The notes beneath the pieces are model-generated. The model was not told the origin of the DNA. It saw only the letters and a list, made by a program, of their open reading frames with translations, and searched no databases. DNA of 64,000 nucleotides from Glutamicibacter uratoxydans. Lineage in GTDB: Bacteria; Actinomycetota; Actinomycetes; Actinomycetales; Micrococcaceae. Location of the stretch: positions 248,001 to 312,000 of the forward strand of contig NZ_BJNY01000001.1 of the NCBI RefSeq assembly GCF_006539925.1, in the 5' to 3' direction. This document shows, piece after piece, positions 16,469-26,379 of the stretch (its first letter is position 1; each line of letters begins with the position of its first letter). Both the position numbers and the translations under genes were made by a program.

Positions 16469-17542
16469 CTAGTTTTCTTCGCTTCCCTGGGCATCCTCGT
16501 GGGCGGCGCGGACGCGCACCGACTGGTTCGCGTCGCGGGCGGCCCGGCGCAACTTCTTGTCCGACAGCCCGCGCTCGCCCAGCGCCTGCGCGGTCCACTC
16601 GTTTTCATCGTGGTCCCGGGTCCAGGCGCTCAGGTCCTCGGCCGAGTAGCCGTGCTCCTTGATGCGCTTGGCCTTGGGAATCCCGTCCTGCGCGTCGGCC
16701 AAGCGGCGGGTAGTGATCAGGAATGCGGTGTGCGCGACCATGCGGTGGTCCGGGCGCACTGCCAGGCCGTCGACGTGCCAGCCGCGCAGCAGGGTCTCGA
16801 AGCACTCCGGCTCGGTGAACTGGCCCGAAGCGCGGATCGCTTCCACCACGCGCGACATCTGGGTCACCGAAGAGACGTAGTTGGTCCATACGCCGCCCGG
16901 AGCCAGGACGGTGGCTACTGCATCCAGGCATTCCCACGGGCTGAGCATGTCCAGCACCACGCGGTCGATGCTGCCGGGCTCTTCCAGCTCGACAACCTTG
17001 TCCTGGAAGTCGCCGATGGAGATCTGCCATGCCGGGTGCTCGCCGCCGAAGACCGTGGAGACGTTGCCCCGGGCGATGTCCGCGAATTCTTCACGGCGTT
17101 CGAAGGAATGCAGGTAGCCGGCGTCCCCCACCGCACGAAGCAGCGAAATGGACAGCGCGCCGGAGCCGACGCCTGCTTCCACCACGCGGGCGCCGGGGTA
17201 GATGTCGCCGAACTGGACGATCTGCGCGGCATCCTTCGGGTAGACCACGGTGGCGCCACGGGGCATGGAAAGCACGAAGTCCTTGGCCAGCGGACGCAGC
17301 GCCTGGTAGCGGAAGCCGTCGACATTCTCGATGACCGAGCCCTCGGGCAGGCCGATGATGTCTTCATGAGGCAGCACGCCCTTGTGGGTGTGGAACTCGC
17401 CGCCCTCCTGCAGGGTGATCGTGTTGATGCGGCGTTTTTCGTCGGTCAGCTGCACGCGGTCTCCCACGCGGAACGGGCCGCGTCGGGCGTCGGCGCCGTG
17501 CGGCGCCGCTGTGCTCTGCTGTGGTTCAGGCGTCTGGCTCAC
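16469..17542 (-). CDS. trmI: tRNA (adenine-58-N1)-methyltransferase TrmI
   Basis: Methylates A58 in the T-loop of tRNAs using S-adenosylmethionine. The 357-residue protein has an N-terminal beta-barrel (about 22-75) and a Rossmann methyltransferase domain with the SAM-binding VVEAGVGSGALS at 120-131. The C-terminus is a charged extension. The start is GTG at 17542 after AAGGACG. Its location next to arc and downstream of the site-2 protease is conserved in many Actinobacteria. Confidence 0.92.
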   Translation of the reverse strand: MSQTPEPQQSTAAPHGADARRGPFRVGDRVQLTDEKRRINTITLQEGGEFHTHKGVLPHEDIIGLPEGSVIENVDGFRYQALRPLAKDFVLSMPRGATVVYPKDAAQIVQFGDIYPGARVVEAGVGSGALSISLLRAVGDAGYLHSFERREEFADIARGNVSTVFGGEHPAWQISIGDFQDKVVELEEPGSIDRVVLDMLSPWECLDAVATVLAPGGVWTNYVSSVTQMSRVVEAIRASGQFTEPECFETLLRGWHVDGLAVRPDHRMVAHTAFLITTRRLADAQDGIPKAKRIKEHGYSAEDLSAWTRDHDENEWTAQALGERGLSDKKLRRAARDANQSVRVRAAHEDAQGSEEN

Positions 17543-17575
17543 TATTAGTCGTCCTTTGATCTGTTCTTGAATCAG

Positions 17576-18703
17576 TTAGTTCTTGCGGCCTATTACCGCA
17601 TTGATGATGTCTTGCTGGTGCAGGATTCCCACCACGACCCCGCGGCTGGAAATCACCGCATACTCTGCTGTGGGCACGCTGGCCAGGTAGTCGATCAGCT
17701 CCCTGCCGTCGGAGTCTTCGGCAACCACGGCCCCCTGCCCCAGGGCCCGTGAAACCGCCAAGGCCGGAACGCCGCTGGCGTGCTGGGGATCCACGCGGGC
17801 GATGGCCTGCTCGTCAATGACGCCCACCGGCATGCCGCGCGGGTCCACCAGGACAATCTGGCCCCCGCGCTCGCTGCGGCGGATGAAGACGTCGGCCACC
17901 GTCGCCTGGGACACCATGGCGCTGGCAGGCTGCATCAGATCGGATGCCACCACCTTGGGAAGGTTCAGCATCATCTTCGAGTGGGCAATCAGCTGCGTGG
18001 TGGCCTGCCACATGAAGATTGCCACCATCGCGCCGACCACGGCGGTGATGATTTCAACGTTTTGGCCGGTGGCGTAGGGCCAAATGACAAAGTAGACAAC
18101 CACTGCCACAGCGATGGCGCGGCCCACCCACGCCGAGGCGATGGTGCCCTTGAACTGGGATCCGGTCGCCTTCCAGACCGCGGACTCGACTAGACGGCCG
18201 CCGTCCAGCGGAAGCCCGGGCAGGGCGTTGAAGGCTCCGAGCAGCAGGTTCGCGTAGATGAAGAAGTTCAGCAGCAGGCTCAGGTAGATGTTCAGGTCCA
18301 GTGCGTGGAGCAGCCCCCAGCCGATGCCAGCCAGGACAAAGTTGGAAACCGGTCCAGCCAAAGCCACCCAGAGCGATGCGCCCGGGGTGGCCTTGAAGGA
18401 GCCGAACTGGGTGTGACCGCCCATCAGCGTCAAAACAATGTGCGCGTCAGGCCACTTGAAGGCGCGGGCGACCATGGCGTGGGCGACCTCGTGGACCAGC
18501 ACGGCGACGGCAATGGCCACGGCGCAGGCAAAGCCGAGCATGAACGCAGAGGTTGCCGGCACCAGCGCACTCTGGGAAAGCTGGGTTCCCATCGAAATGG
18601 TGATCACCGCAGTGATGATGAACCAGGAGCTGGAGAGGTAGACGGGGACGCCGCCTATGGTTCCCAGCTTAATACCGGGTGCTTTTTCAGTTGTTTCGCT
18701 CAC
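17576..18703 (-). CDS. Site-2 protease family M50 metalloprotease with CBS domains
   Basis: A 375-residue intramembrane zinc protease. The HEVAH motif sits inside a membrane helix at about 71-75, and the second active-site motif, LPGLPLDGG, at about 160-170. At least six hydrophobic segments form the core, followed by two CBS-like repeats from about 240 that could sense nucleotides. The GTG at 18703 is preferred: it overlaps the upstream HAD stop (GTGA) and AGG lies 8 bases before it. Its substrate is unknown; known family members cleave anti-sigma factors. Confidence 0.88.
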   Translation of the reverse strand: MSETTEKAPGIKLGTIGGVPVYLSSSWFIITAVITISMGTQLSQSALVPATSAFMLGFACAVAIAVAVLVHEVAHAMVARAFKWPDAHIVLTLMGGHTQFGSFKATPGASLWVALAGPVSNFVLAGIGWGLLHALDLNIYLSLLLNFFIYANLLLGAFNALPGLPLDGGRLVESAVWKATGSQFKGTIASAWVGRAIAVAVVVYFVIWPYATGQNVEIITAVVGAMVAIFMWQATTQLIAHSKMMLNLPKVVASDLMQPASAMVSQATVADVFIRRSERGGQIVLVDPRGMPVGVIDEQAIARVDPQHASGVPALAVSRALGQGAVVAEDSDGRELIDYLASVPTAEYAVISSRGVVVGILHQQDIINAVIGRKN

Positions 18704-19413
18704 GCATCTACCTGTACTAACCACTCGGACATGAGTTCAATATTAACGTTTTCCAGGCCGTCCACCCGACGCCAGGCACCGATGCCGGGATCAGTCGCGT
18801 TGGGAACCAGCACCGCGTGCAGCTGTGCGGCGCTGGCCGCGCGGATGCCGGGATCTGAATCCTCGAAACCAATGCAATAGGCCGGGTCAAGTTCTGCTCC
18901 AACATGCTGAGAGAGCAGCCGCAGCCCCTTCAGGTAGGGTTCCGGATTAGGCTTGCCGCGCTCAACCTCTTCGCCGGTCACGGTTGCCTGGAAGGTGCCC
19001 TGGGGAATCCGCTCAAGCAGGTCGCTGACCACACTGCGTTCGGACATGGTGACCAGCGCCTGGGGAATTCCCGCCTCGTTCAGCGCCGACAGAAGTTCCC
19101 TGGCGCCCGGACGCCACGGAATATGTTGGCGCACCCCGCTGGCCACCCGTTCGCTGAGCCAGTCGATGATTTCGCGGACGGAGAGCTTCACACCGGCTTC
19201 CTGCAGCACCCTGGCCCCGTCGGGCAGCGCGCAGCCGACCAGTGCATGGGCCTGCTCATCGGACCAGCGTCCGCCGTGGACCGCCACCAATTCCGCCTCC
19301 GCTGCGATCCAATACGGTTCGGTATCGATCAGCGTGCCGTCCATGTCCCAGAGAACAGCTTGTATGGGATGCGGGCGGCTATTTGTGTCAAAGGCAAAAC
19401 TGGTGCTTGGCAT
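18700..19413 (-). CDS. HAD-superfamily phosphatase, beta-phosphoglucomutase-like subgroup
   Basis: 237 residues with the aspartate nucleophile and acid/base pair in DMDGTL (23-28), a helical cap of subclass I, the TMSERS motif II region, and EDSDPGIRAA as the metal-binding motif IV. The substrate cannot be told from sequence; sugar phosphates are typical. Its stop codon overlaps the start of the site-2 protease gene, so it leads the HAD-protease-trmI transcription unit, divergent from the PAC2 gene. Confidence 0.88.
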   Translation of the reverse strand: MPSTSFAFDTNSRPHPIQAVLWDMDGTLIDTEPYWIAAEAELVAVHGGRWSDEQAHALVGCALPDGARVLQEAGVKLSVREIIDWLSERVASGVRQHIPWRPGARELLSALNEAGIPQALVTMSERSVVSDLLERIPQGTFQATVTGEEVERGKPNPEPYLKGLRLLSQHVGAELDPAYCIGFEDSDPGIRAASAAQLHAVLVPNATDPGIGAWRRVDGLENVNIELMSEWLVQVDA

Positions 19414-19507
19414 GAGTCCATTCTAGATGGAAGAGTGGGTCTAAGCTGATTCGGCGCAGCCGCGCGAACCTGCTGAAAATATGTCCTGTATCGCTAAGGA
19501 GTCGTCA

Positions 19508-20416
19508 GTGGCCAGCGAGTATCACGCGCCGACGTTCGATGGATTCATCGCGCAAAGCGAACACGCCCAGCGGCCGTCAATCCTCTTGGCGGCCTTCGAA
19601 GGCTGGAACGATGCCGGGTCCGCCGCCAGCGACGCGGTGCGCCGAATTCTGCGGGCCACCCAGGCGCAGCACATCGCGAGCATTGGGCTCGATGACTTCT
19701 ACGACTACCAATTCACCCGCCCCACCACGAAGCTCACCCCGAACGGCCGAATTGTTCAGTGGCCGAAGACCGACATGTACAAGGTGGAGCTGCCCCAGGC
19801 CGCCGCTGATCTGGTGGTGGTGCTCGGCGTCGAGCCGACTTTCCGCTGGCAGTCATTCTGCGCCCAGATCATCGAGCTGGCCAAGGACCAGCAGGTGCAG
19901 CTGGCCTTGACGGCTGGCTCGCTGCTGGCCGACGTCCCGCACACCCGGCCGGTGCCAACGATTTTCACCAGCGACAACCCCAGCCTGCAGGACTACCTGA
20001 AGGTGCAGGCCTCGACCTACGAGGGACCCACCGGCATCCCCTCGGTACTCGGCCTGGAGCTGGAAGCCGCTGGGATTCCCACCGCGTCACTGTGGGCCCA
20101 GCTGTCCCACTATGTGGCCCAGGCTCCCAGCCCGCGCGTGGAGCTGGCGCTGGTCGAGGTGATGGAGGAGCTGCTCCCGCTGGCTATCCCCACCGACCAG
20201 CTGCGCGAGGACGCCCAGGCCTGGCGCCATGGCGTCGATGAGCTGACAGCCTCGGACCCGGATGTCGCCAAGTACGTGAAGCAGCTCGAAGAGGCCACCG
20301 ATGCCAGCGAGCTTCCCGAAGCCAGCGGAGAAACCATCGCCCGGGAATTCGAACGCTACCTGCGCCGCCGCGGCCGCTACCGCTCGGACGGGCAGGGGCC
20401 CGACTTCGAGATCTGA
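19508..20416 (+). CDS. PAC2 family protein
   Basis: 302 residues belonging to the PAC2 (proteasome assembly chaperone 2) superfamily, with the signature AFEGWNDAGSAASDA near the N-terminus and the C-terminal acidic helix LEEATDASELPEASGETIAREFERYLRRRG. The bacterial function is not established. The GTG at 19508 is chosen because AAGGAG precedes it by 7 bases; an ATG at 19481 has no ribosome site. It lies immediately beyond the pupylation and trmI block, divergent from the HAD gene. Confidence 0.85.
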   Translation: MASEYHAPTFDGFIAQSEHAQRPSILLAAFEGWNDAGSAASDAVRRILRATQAQHIASIGLDDFYDYQFTRPTTKLTPNGRIVQWPKTDMYKVELPQAAADLVVVLGVEPTFRWQSFCAQIIELAKDQQVQLALTAGSLLADVPHTRPVPTIFTSDNPSLQDYLKVQASTYEGPTGIPSVLGLELEAAGIPTASLWAQLSHYVAQAPSPRVELALVEVMEELLPLAIPTDQLREDAQAWRHGVDELTASDPDVAKYVKQLEEATDASELPEASGETIAREFERYLRRRGRYRSDGQGPDFEI

Positions 20417-20459
20417 AATCTCAAAGCCCGGCCCCTGATACGGCGTGCTCGCGCCGACG

Positions 20460-21725
20460 CTACTGCAGCTTCAAGCCCAGCAGGGCGTCAAAAGCGTTCA
20501 GCAGCAGCTCGCTGCCTTCGCCGCTGCCTTCAGCCTCGGTCGCCGCCCACTGGTCAATTGCTTCCAGCGCTGCCGGGGCATTGAGGTCGTCGGCCATCCG
20601 GGCGCGGATGCGGGTGATCAGCGCGGTGGCTTCGGCCAGGCCGGTGCCCACAATGCGCTCGCGCCAGGCGGCAATGCGCTGCTGCGCCTGTTCGAGCAGC
20701 TCGCCGCTCCAGAACCATTCGCTGCGGTAGTGCTGGGAAAGCAGCACGGCGCGGACCGCCACCGGCTCGACGCCCTGCTGGCGCAGCTTGGAAACAAGCA
20801 CCAGGTTGCCCAGCGACTTGCTCATCTTTTCACCGTCCAGGCCGACCATGCCGGTGTGGACATAGGCCTGCGCCAGGGCTTTGCCGTCGACGGCGGCGGC
20901 ATGCGATGCGGAGAATTCGTGGTGCGGGAAGATCAGGTCCGATCCGCCGCCCTGCACGGTGAAGGGTGCAGGCAGGGTCTTGCGGGCAATCACCGAGCAT
21001 TCAATGTGCCATCCCGGGCGTCCAGCGCCCAATTTGCCGCCGTCCCAGGAAGGTTCGGATGCCCTGGCGGCACGCCACAGCAGCGGATCCAGGGCATCGC
21101 GCTTTCCAGCGCGCTGCGGGTCGCCTCCGCGTTCGGCGAAGAAGCCGAGCATGGTTTCGCGGTCATAGCCGGATACCGATCCGAGCTTCCAAGCATCGTT
21201 CTGCGCGCCGAGCGCGTCGAAGTAGATGTCTCCTTCGACGCCGTCTTCGCCGGCAGGCACGCGGTAGGCAAGATCCGCTTCCAGCAGCTGCTCGACCACA
21301 GGCACCAGCCAGTCGATGGATTCCACGGCTCCGACGTAGTGGTGCGGCGGAATAACGTTCAGCGCTTCCATATCACTGCGGAACAGCTGGACCTGGTCCT
21401 CGGCAAGGTCGCGCCAGTCCACCCCGGTGGCTTCCGCGCGCTCAAGCAGCGGGTCGTCCACGTCGGTGACGTTCTGGGTGTAGGTGACCGTGCGTCCGTT
21501 GTCCAGCCAGGTGCGGTGCAGCAGGTCGAAGGCTACATAGGTGGCCGCGTGCCCCATGTGGGTGGCATCGTAGGGAGTAATGCCGCAGACATAAAGGCTA
21601 GCCGGAGCATTGGCTTTATCTGCTGGAGCAGTGGCTCGGGTGGCTCTCGAAGAGGTGTCGAAGACCTCCAGGATCGGTGCGGAGCCCACAATATGCGGTA
21701 CTTCCGGAGATTTCCACGCGTGCAC
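20460..21725 (-). CDS. mshC: Mycothiol biosynthesis cysteine ligase MshC
   Basis: MshC joins cysteine to glucosaminyl-inositol with ATP, the third enzymatic step of mycothiol assembly. The 421-residue protein resembles cysteinyl-tRNA synthetase: zinc-ligand C47 in VCGIT, the HIGH-like HMGH at 56-59, and [10 protein letters not shown] near 290. It is shorter than a CysS because the anticodon-binding domain is missing. The start is GTG at 21725 with AAAGGA upstream. It is convergent with the PAC2 gene and separated from uppP by a terminator. Confidence 0.94.
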   Translation of the reverse strand: MHAWKSPEVPHIVGSAPILEVFDTSSRATRATAPADKANAPASLYVCGITPYDATHMGHAATYVAFDLLHRTWLDNGRTVTYTQNVTDVDDPLLERAEATGVDWRDLAEDQVQLFRSDMEALNVIPPHHYVGAVESIDWLVPVVEQLLEADLAYRVPAGEDGVEGDIYFDALGAQNDAWKLGSVSGYDRETMLGFFAERGGDPQRAGKRDALDPLLWRAARASEPSWDGGKLGAGRPGWHIECSVIARKTLPAPFTVQGGGSDLIFPHHEFSASHAAAVDGKALAQAYVHTGMVGLDGEKMSKSLGNLVLVSKLRQQGVEPVAVRAVLLSQHYRSEWFWSGELLEQAQQRIAAWRERIVGTGLAEATALITRIRARMADDLNAPAALEAIDQWAATEAEGSGEGSELLLNAFDALLGLKLQ

Positions 21726-21807
21726 TTAAGTACGTCCTTTCGCAGATGCGATGATTTTGTTCCTTTAACTCCAAGCTTGGGGTGGCTTGGAATATTCCCG
21801 TTAACAG

Positions 21808-21841
21808 CAAAGTGTCCGTGGGAAAGTTCACGGACACTTTG
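21808..21841 (-). terminator. Intrinsic terminator of uppP
   Basis: CAAAGTGTCCGTG (21808-21820) pairs exactly with CACGGACACTTTG (21829-21841) around an 8-base loop. It directly follows the uppP stop read leftward. Confidence 0.75.
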
Positions 21842-21852
21842 CAGAGGCAAAT

Positions 21853-22677
21853 TTAGGCGTTGATCAGACCGAAGCCCAATGCGACGAAGAGGATGAAGCC
21901 CAGCAGGATGCGGTACCAGACGAAGAACCTGTAGGAGTGTGTGGACACGTACTTCAGGAACCAGCCAACCATCAAGAATCCAACGACGAAGGCTACGGCC
22001 GTTGCGACGCCGGTCTGGGCCAAGGTGTAGACACCCGGCTCGGAGAAGGACTTGACCAGCTTGTAGAGCCCCGAGAGGAACACCGCCGGGATCGCCAGCA
22101 GGAATGAATAGCGGGCCGCGGCTTCACGGGTGTATCCCATGAGCAGGCCGGCGGTAATGGTTCCGCCCGAGCGGGAGACGCCCGGGATCAGGGCCAGGGC
22201 CTGGGCGAAGCCGTAGAGGATGCCGTGTTTGACGGTCAGGTCCTCCAGCTTGCGGGTCTGCTTTCCGTACTGGTCAGCGATGGCCAGAATCAGGCCGAAG
22301 ACCACCAACATGGTTGCCACAATCCACAGCGAGCGGAAGTTCGTGTCGATGTAGTCTTCCAGCAGCAGACCGAGAATGCCGATCGGAACGGAACCGAGGA
22401 TGATCATCCAGCCCATCTTGGCGTCTGGATCCGAATGCGGAACCTTGCCCACGATGGCTTTGCACCAGGCGCCGATGATTCTCACGATGTCGCGCCAGAA
22501 GAATACGATCACTGCCGTCTCGGTACCAAGCTGGGTAATGGCGGTAAACGCCGCCCCTGGATCCTGGGCGTTCGGCAGTAATTCGCCAACGATGCGCAGG
22601 TGTGCTGAGGACGAGATCGGGAGGAACTCTGTCAGGCCTTGGATCAGGCCGAGGAAAGCTGCTTCAAACCAATTCAC
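21853..22677 (-). CDS. uppP: Undecaprenyl-diphosphatase UppP
   Basis: Dephosphorylates undecaprenyl diphosphate to recycle the lipid carrier for peptidoglycan and other wall polymers. The 274-residue membrane protein shows both family motifs: [13 protein letters not shown] at about 14-26 and PGVSRSGGT near 170, plus about eight hydrophobic segments. The start is GTG at 22677. Confidence 0.94.
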   Translation of the reverse strand: MNWFEAAFLGLIQGLTEFLPISSSAHLRIVGELLPNAQDPGAAFTAITQLGTETAVIVFFWRDIVRIIGAWCKAIVGKVPHSDPDAKMGWMIILGSVPIGILGLLLEDYIDTNFRSLWIVATMLVVFGLILAIADQYGKQTRKLEDLTVKHGILYGFAQALALIPGVSRSGGTITAGLLMGYTREAAARYSFLLAIPAVFLSGLYKLVKSFSEPGVYTLAQTGVATAVAFVVGFLMVGWFLKYVSTHSYRFFVWYRILLGFILFVALGFGLINA

Positions 22678-22756
22678 ACACTGACATTACTTCACGTTCA
22701 GGTTCTACGACGCACCAAAAACACCATGACGGCTAAAAATCAGCCCGTGGTCGTAG

Positions 22757-22966
22757 TCACTGGTCGTTATTGGGTATTGTGAAGGGCAAAAGTTCAGAAT
22801 ACTGTTCGTACAACGCATCTTCGTAGTCTTCGAAGGCATCGGCCAGCGAACCAAATGCCGCGTCAACTGCGGCATCAGCCGCTCCCCTGCTTTGAGAAAC
22901 GACGGCGAGATGTTGTTCCAAATGCGCAATCAGCGTCCGCAGGGCGTAGCTCGGATCAGTACTCAT
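22757..22966 (-). CDS. Small hypothetical protein, 69 residues
   Basis: Predicted to be helical and acidic, with no known domain. The chosen ATG at 22966 starts MSTDPS; a TTG at 22981 would add five residues. It is divergent from the DUF5703 gene with 44 bases between. Composition matches its neighbours. The ribosome site is weak, so the gene is plausible rather than certain. Confidence 0.55.
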   Translation of the reverse strand: MSTDPSYALRTLIAHLEQHLAVVSQSRGAADAAVDAAFGSLADAFEDYEDALYEQYSELLPFTIPNNDQ

Positions 22967-23010
22967 GGACTCACGGTACAACCGAATCTTTCATTTCGAT
23001 AGGGGGTTCA

Positions 23011-23253
23011 ATGCTTCAGGAACTCATCAAGGCTCCGCTTCACCAGGAAAACGATACTCGATTCGAGTACATGATCATTACATCTTTTCCGGGTGAACCG
23101 AAGCATGTCGCCCGCGCAGCGCTGCGCGAACATGCAGACAACGGCAAATGGGAGCTGGTCCGCACCTGCCGCTATGAGGGCGGCGCCTATAAATACTGGC
23201 TTCGCCGCCGGGTCATGCGGGTGAAAAGCACACTGGAAATAGTTGACGTCTAG
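23011..23253 (+). CDS. DUF5703 family protein
   Basis: 80 residues matching the actinobacterial DUF5703 pattern: an FEYMIITSF strand, an EHADNGKWEL turn and the basic KYWLRRRVMR strand. Function unknown; the fold should be a compact alpha-beta protein. The ATG at 23011 follows AGGGGG by 4 bases. The next gene begins 10 bases after its stop, so both are probably in one transcript. Confidence 0.78.
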   Translation: MLQELIKAPLHQENDTRFEYMIITSFPGEPKHVARAALREHADNGKWELVRTCRYEGGAYKYWLRRRVMRVKSTLEIVDV

Positions 23254-23263
23254 TCAGGGGCAA

Positions 23264-23842
23264 ATGGACCAGTTCGCTGCCGCGCCGCTCACGGCGCCAA
23301 ATATCGATGCCGGACCATATCGTCTGCGTGAATTTTCGCTTGCCGATGCACCGCTAATTTCGCGCGCGGGTGCAGATCCGCTGATTCCCTTGATTACCAC
23401 GGTGCCGGTTGACGGCACGGCAGAAGACCATGCCGCGTTCATCCTGCGGCAGCAGCAACGGCTGCGGGACGGCACAGGCTACTCTCTGGCCATCGCCGAC
23501 GCAGCCACTAACCACGCTGTGGGCCAGATCGGACTGTGGCTGCAAAACCAGGACAACGGCATTGCCTCCATCGGATACTGGGTTGATCCAGAGCAGAGGC
23601 GGCGGGGAATAGCCGCTCATGCGTTGGTCGCACTGTCCACCTGGGGCCTGTCGCTTCCACAAATCCACCGGCTGGAACTGTACGTCGAACCGTGGAACGA
23701 AGGATCTTGGCGCACCGCCGAAGCTTGCGGTTTCCAACGTGAAGGACTGCTTCGCAGTTTCCGGACTATCGGAGGGCAGCGCCGGGACCTTTACATGTAC
23801 TCGCTGCTGCCCTCCGGTCTGCCATTGGTTTCAGCTGTCTAG
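23264..23842 (+). CDS. GNAT N-acetyltransferase, RimJ/RimL type
   Basis: 192 residues of the GNAT fold. The acetyl-CoA-binding loop is visible in PEQRRRGIAAHA, with a preceding strand ASIGYWV and the C-terminal LELYVEPWNEGSWRTAEACG typical of RimJ/RimL-like enzymes that acetylate protein N-termini or small amines. The ATG at 23264 follows AGGGG. Its end overlaps the convergent acyl-CoA dehydrogenase gene by four bases, leaving no room for a separate terminator. Confidence 0.85.
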   Translation: MDQFAAAPLTAPNIDAGPYRLREFSLADAPLISRAGADPLIPLITTVPVDGTAEDHAAFILRQQQRLRDGTGYSLAIADAATNHAVGQIGLWLQNQDNGIASIGYWVDPEQRRRGIAAHALVALSTWGLSLPQIHRLELYVEPWNEGSWRTAEACGFQREGLLRSFRTIGGQRRDLYMYSLLPSGLPLVSAV

Positions 23843-25002
23843 TCGTCCAACGGCCCGACTAGCCAGCTGGCCACCGTGTTGGCGGCAGATGCCGCATTTG
23901 ACGGGTGGTACCAGCTGGCCTGGACATCGCGGTAGAGCCGCTCGAATTCGCTGCCTCTGAAGTACGCACCTCCGCCAAGTAATTGGCCAGCCGACTGGAC
24001 GTTGTCCCGTGCGGTGTCTCCGGCAAGGGTTCTGAAGGTTACCAAGCGGGGGAACCATTCGGCGCCGTGGTCCACCAGTTCGTCGAGGTCTCGGCTCACC
24101 GATCGCTGCAGTGCGTCAAGGGCGATCATCCGCATTGCGGCGTCGGCGAGAATGCCCCTGGCCCGAACATCCTGCGAGTACTTGCTGCCGTCCTGATGGC
24201 TGCGCTTGTTCATGGCGTCTGCACCCAGGGCAACTGCGCGTTCTGCAATGCCCGCATAAACGCTTGCGGTCAGTGTGAGGAATGATGCGAAAATTCCGAA
24301 GATCAACAGGTCCGCAGTGGGTCCTACGGGCAGCCTGCTGTGAACCCACGCTGCCGGAGCGAGCGCTGAACGAAGCTTGGTTGTGTGCGATTGGCTTGCA
24401 CGCATTCCCAAGGTGTTCCAGTCCCCCAGTGATTCAACTCCCTCGCCCTTGGCCACGAAGCCATGGACCAGCTCGTCGGTATCTTGGTCCTTGCCGAAGA
24501 CCCCCAAGCGGGTAAACGCGGGAGACAACGAAGTGAAAATCTTGGTCCCGGTAAAAATTACCGACCCGTCCGACTGAGTTTGCGCAGTGGTCTTCGAATC
24601 GAAAAGCACCGCGTCATTGCCCGGCTCCGAAATGCCGAAGGCCATAACCTCTCCCTCGGCGATCCACTGGGAAACCATATCCAGGCGGTGGTCGCCTCGC
24701 GCCACCAGCAAGTAGGCAACACCGGACCACACCTGATGCATGTTCACAGCCAAGGCGGTGGCCGGCGCGGCGGTAGCCAGCCTGCGCTGCGCCAAGGCCA
24801 GCTGTTCAAAGGACCATCCAAGTCCTCCTTGGTCCTGGGGAAGCAATGCCTTGAGATAGCCAAGCTCAACCAGCTCCTGGAAGTCTTCATGCGCAAAGCT
24901 GTTGGCCTCGTCGTAGCCGCCAGCGCGTTTCCTGAATCGCTCCAGCAGCTCATCACTGAGCACAGATTCAATAGACAATTCGGTTAATCCTTTCACTGCC
25001 AT
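23839..25002 (-). CDS. Acyl-CoA dehydrogenase family flavoprotein
   Basis: 387 residues with the three-domain acyl-CoA dehydrogenase layout: N-terminal helices to about 110, a beta-domain with FGISEPGND and GTKIFTSLSP, and a C-terminal helical bundle. The usual catalytic glutamate is not obvious, so it may be one of the relatives acting on non-acyl-CoA substrates. It lies 17 bases after the M20 peptidase gene, suggesting one operon. The start is uncertain: ATG at 25002 has a poor ribosome site, while a TTG a few codons later follows AAAGGA at a good distance. Confidence 0.8.
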   Translation of the reverse strand: MAVKGLTELSIESVLSDELLERFRKRAGGYDEANSFAHEDFQELVELGYLKALLPQDQGGLGWSFEQLALAQRRLATAAPATALAVNMHQVWSGVAYLLVARGDHRLDMVSQWIAEGEVMAFGISEPGNDAVLFDSKTTAQTQSDGSVIFTGTKIFTSLSPAFTRLGVFGKDQDTDELVHGFVAKGEGVESLGDWNTLGMRASQSHTTKLRSALAPAAWVHSRLPVGPTADLLIFGIFASFLTLTASVYAGIAERAVALGADAMNKRSHQDGSKYSQDVRARGILADAAMRMIALDALQRSVSRDLDELVDHGAEWFPRLVTFRTLAGDTARDNVQSAGQLLGGGAYFRGSEFERLYRDVQASWYHPSNAASAANTVASWLVGPLDD

Positions 25003-25018
25003 GTCACTTTTGAAGTTC

Positions 25019-26335
25019 TTAGTAGCTGCGCAGCAGCTTTTCCAGTACGCGCACGCCGAACTTAATGGAGTCCACGGGGACTTTCTCATCGACACCGTGG
25101 AACATGCCAGTGAAGTCGAGATCGGCCGGCAGCTGCAGGGGTGCGAACCCGTAGCCGGTGATGCCAAGCTGTGCCAGCGCCTTGTTGTCGGTGCCGCCGG
25201 AAAGCATATACGGAAGCACCACCGCTTCTGGATCTTCAGACAGCAGTGCTTGAACCATGGAATCGACAAGCGCTCCGGCAAACGGAACCTCCAGCGAAAG
25301 CTGCTCGTGAACCATGCTCAATTCAATGTGCTCTCCGGCCAGTTCCTTGATTTTCTGGACAGTGGCCGCATGTTCCTCGGGCAGTGTCCGGCAGTCAATC
25401 AGCGCTTCTGCCTGTCCGGGGATGACATTGTGTTTGTATCCTGCGTCGAGAACCGAAGGGTTCGCGGTGTTCTGCAGCGTGGCGCCGACAAATCGCGAGA
25501 CACTTCCCATGGCATGCAGCAGCGGAGCTGGATCCTGCTCGTCGAAGGACAGCCCGGTCATTTCTGCGACGCTTTCCAGCAGGGCGCGAGTGGTCTTCGT
25601 GTAGGACAACGGCCACTGGTGCTCCCCGATTCTGCCGACGGCAGATGCCAGACGGGTCACCGGATTTTCGGTGTTGATCTGCGACCCATGTCCTGCAGTG
25701 CCTCGTGCGGTCAGCTTCATCCAGGCAATGCCCTTCTCAGCTGTTTGAAGCATGTAGGCGCGTTTTCCGTTGATCTCAACAGAAAAACCGCCGACCTCGC
25801 TGATCGCTTCTGATGCTCCGGCAAATACTTCCGGATGATGCTCCACCATCCATTCGGCGCCATATTCACCCCCGGCTTCCTCGTCGGCAAAGAAGGCGAG
25901 GATCAGGTCCCGAGGAACCTCGATCCCCTCGCGCACGATGTGCCTGGCTGCCGCGAGGATCATGGCGTCCATATTCTTCATGTCCACCGCACCACGGCCC
26001 CAGATCATGCCGTCAATGATCTCGCCGCCGAAGGGGTCGACGCTCCAGTCCTCTTTGATGGCGGGCACCACATCCAAATGGCCGTGCACGATCAGTGCCG
26101 GAAGCGAGGAATCGCTCCCGGGGATCCGCACTATGACATTCGCCCGGCCGGGTGCAGATTCGTAGATCTTTGGCGACAGGCCCACTTCCTCAAGGAGTGC
26201 AACCACATACTTTGCCGCTTCGATCTCGCCATTGCCTTGGTTGTTGCCGAAGTTGGATGTGTCCATCTGAATCAGCCGCTGGCAAATCTCAACTGCTTCG
26301 TTTTCCATCTGTTCCAGCGCGTGAGCCATTTCCAT
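25019..26335 (-). CDS. M20 family metallopeptidase
   Basis: 438 residues of the ArgE/DapE/carboxypeptidase clan. Zinc and catalytic residues are visible in VHGHLDVVP, GRGAVDMKN and FADEEAGGEYG, followed by the dimerisation domain (about 190-300) and a closing C-terminal lobe. Such enzymes hydrolyse dipeptides or N-acyl amino acids. AAGGA lies 9 bases before the ATG at 26335. It is 44 bases from the TAXI gene with no hairpin between, so it may be co-transcribed with the two-component and TAXI genes. Confidence 0.87.
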   Translation of the reverse strand: MEMAHALEQMENEAVEICQRLIQMDTSNFGNNQGNGEIEAAKYVVALLEEVGLSPKIYESAPGRANVIVRIPGSDSSLPALIVHGHLDVVPAIKEDWSVDPFGGEIIDGMIWGRGAVDMKNMDAMILAAARHIVREGIEVPRDLILAFFADEEAGGEYGAEWMVEHHPEVFAGASEAISEVGGFSVEINGKRAYMLQTAEKGIAWMKLTARGTAGHGSQINTENPVTRLASAVGRIGEHQWPLSYTKTTRALLESVAEMTGLSFDEQDPAPLLHAMGSVSRFVGATLQNTANPSVLDAGYKHNVIPGQAEALIDCRTLPEEHAATVQKIKELAGEHIELSMVHEQLSLEVPFAGALVDSMVQALLSEDPEAVVLPYMLSGGTDNKALAQLGITGYGFAPLQLPADLDFTGMFHGVDEKVPVDSIKFGVRVLEKLLRSY

Positions 26336-26379
26336 TGATCAGCGTCCTTTTTCGAAGATGCACATGTTTGTTCTCAACC

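Noticed and set aside
21773-21799. Sigma-R/H-like promoter before mshC: GGGAAT-N18-CTT
   Set aside because: The -10 part should be GTT. The hit is explained by chance and overlaps the palindrome GGAATATTCC. A similar GGAAT-N18-CTT before arc is rejected for the same reason.
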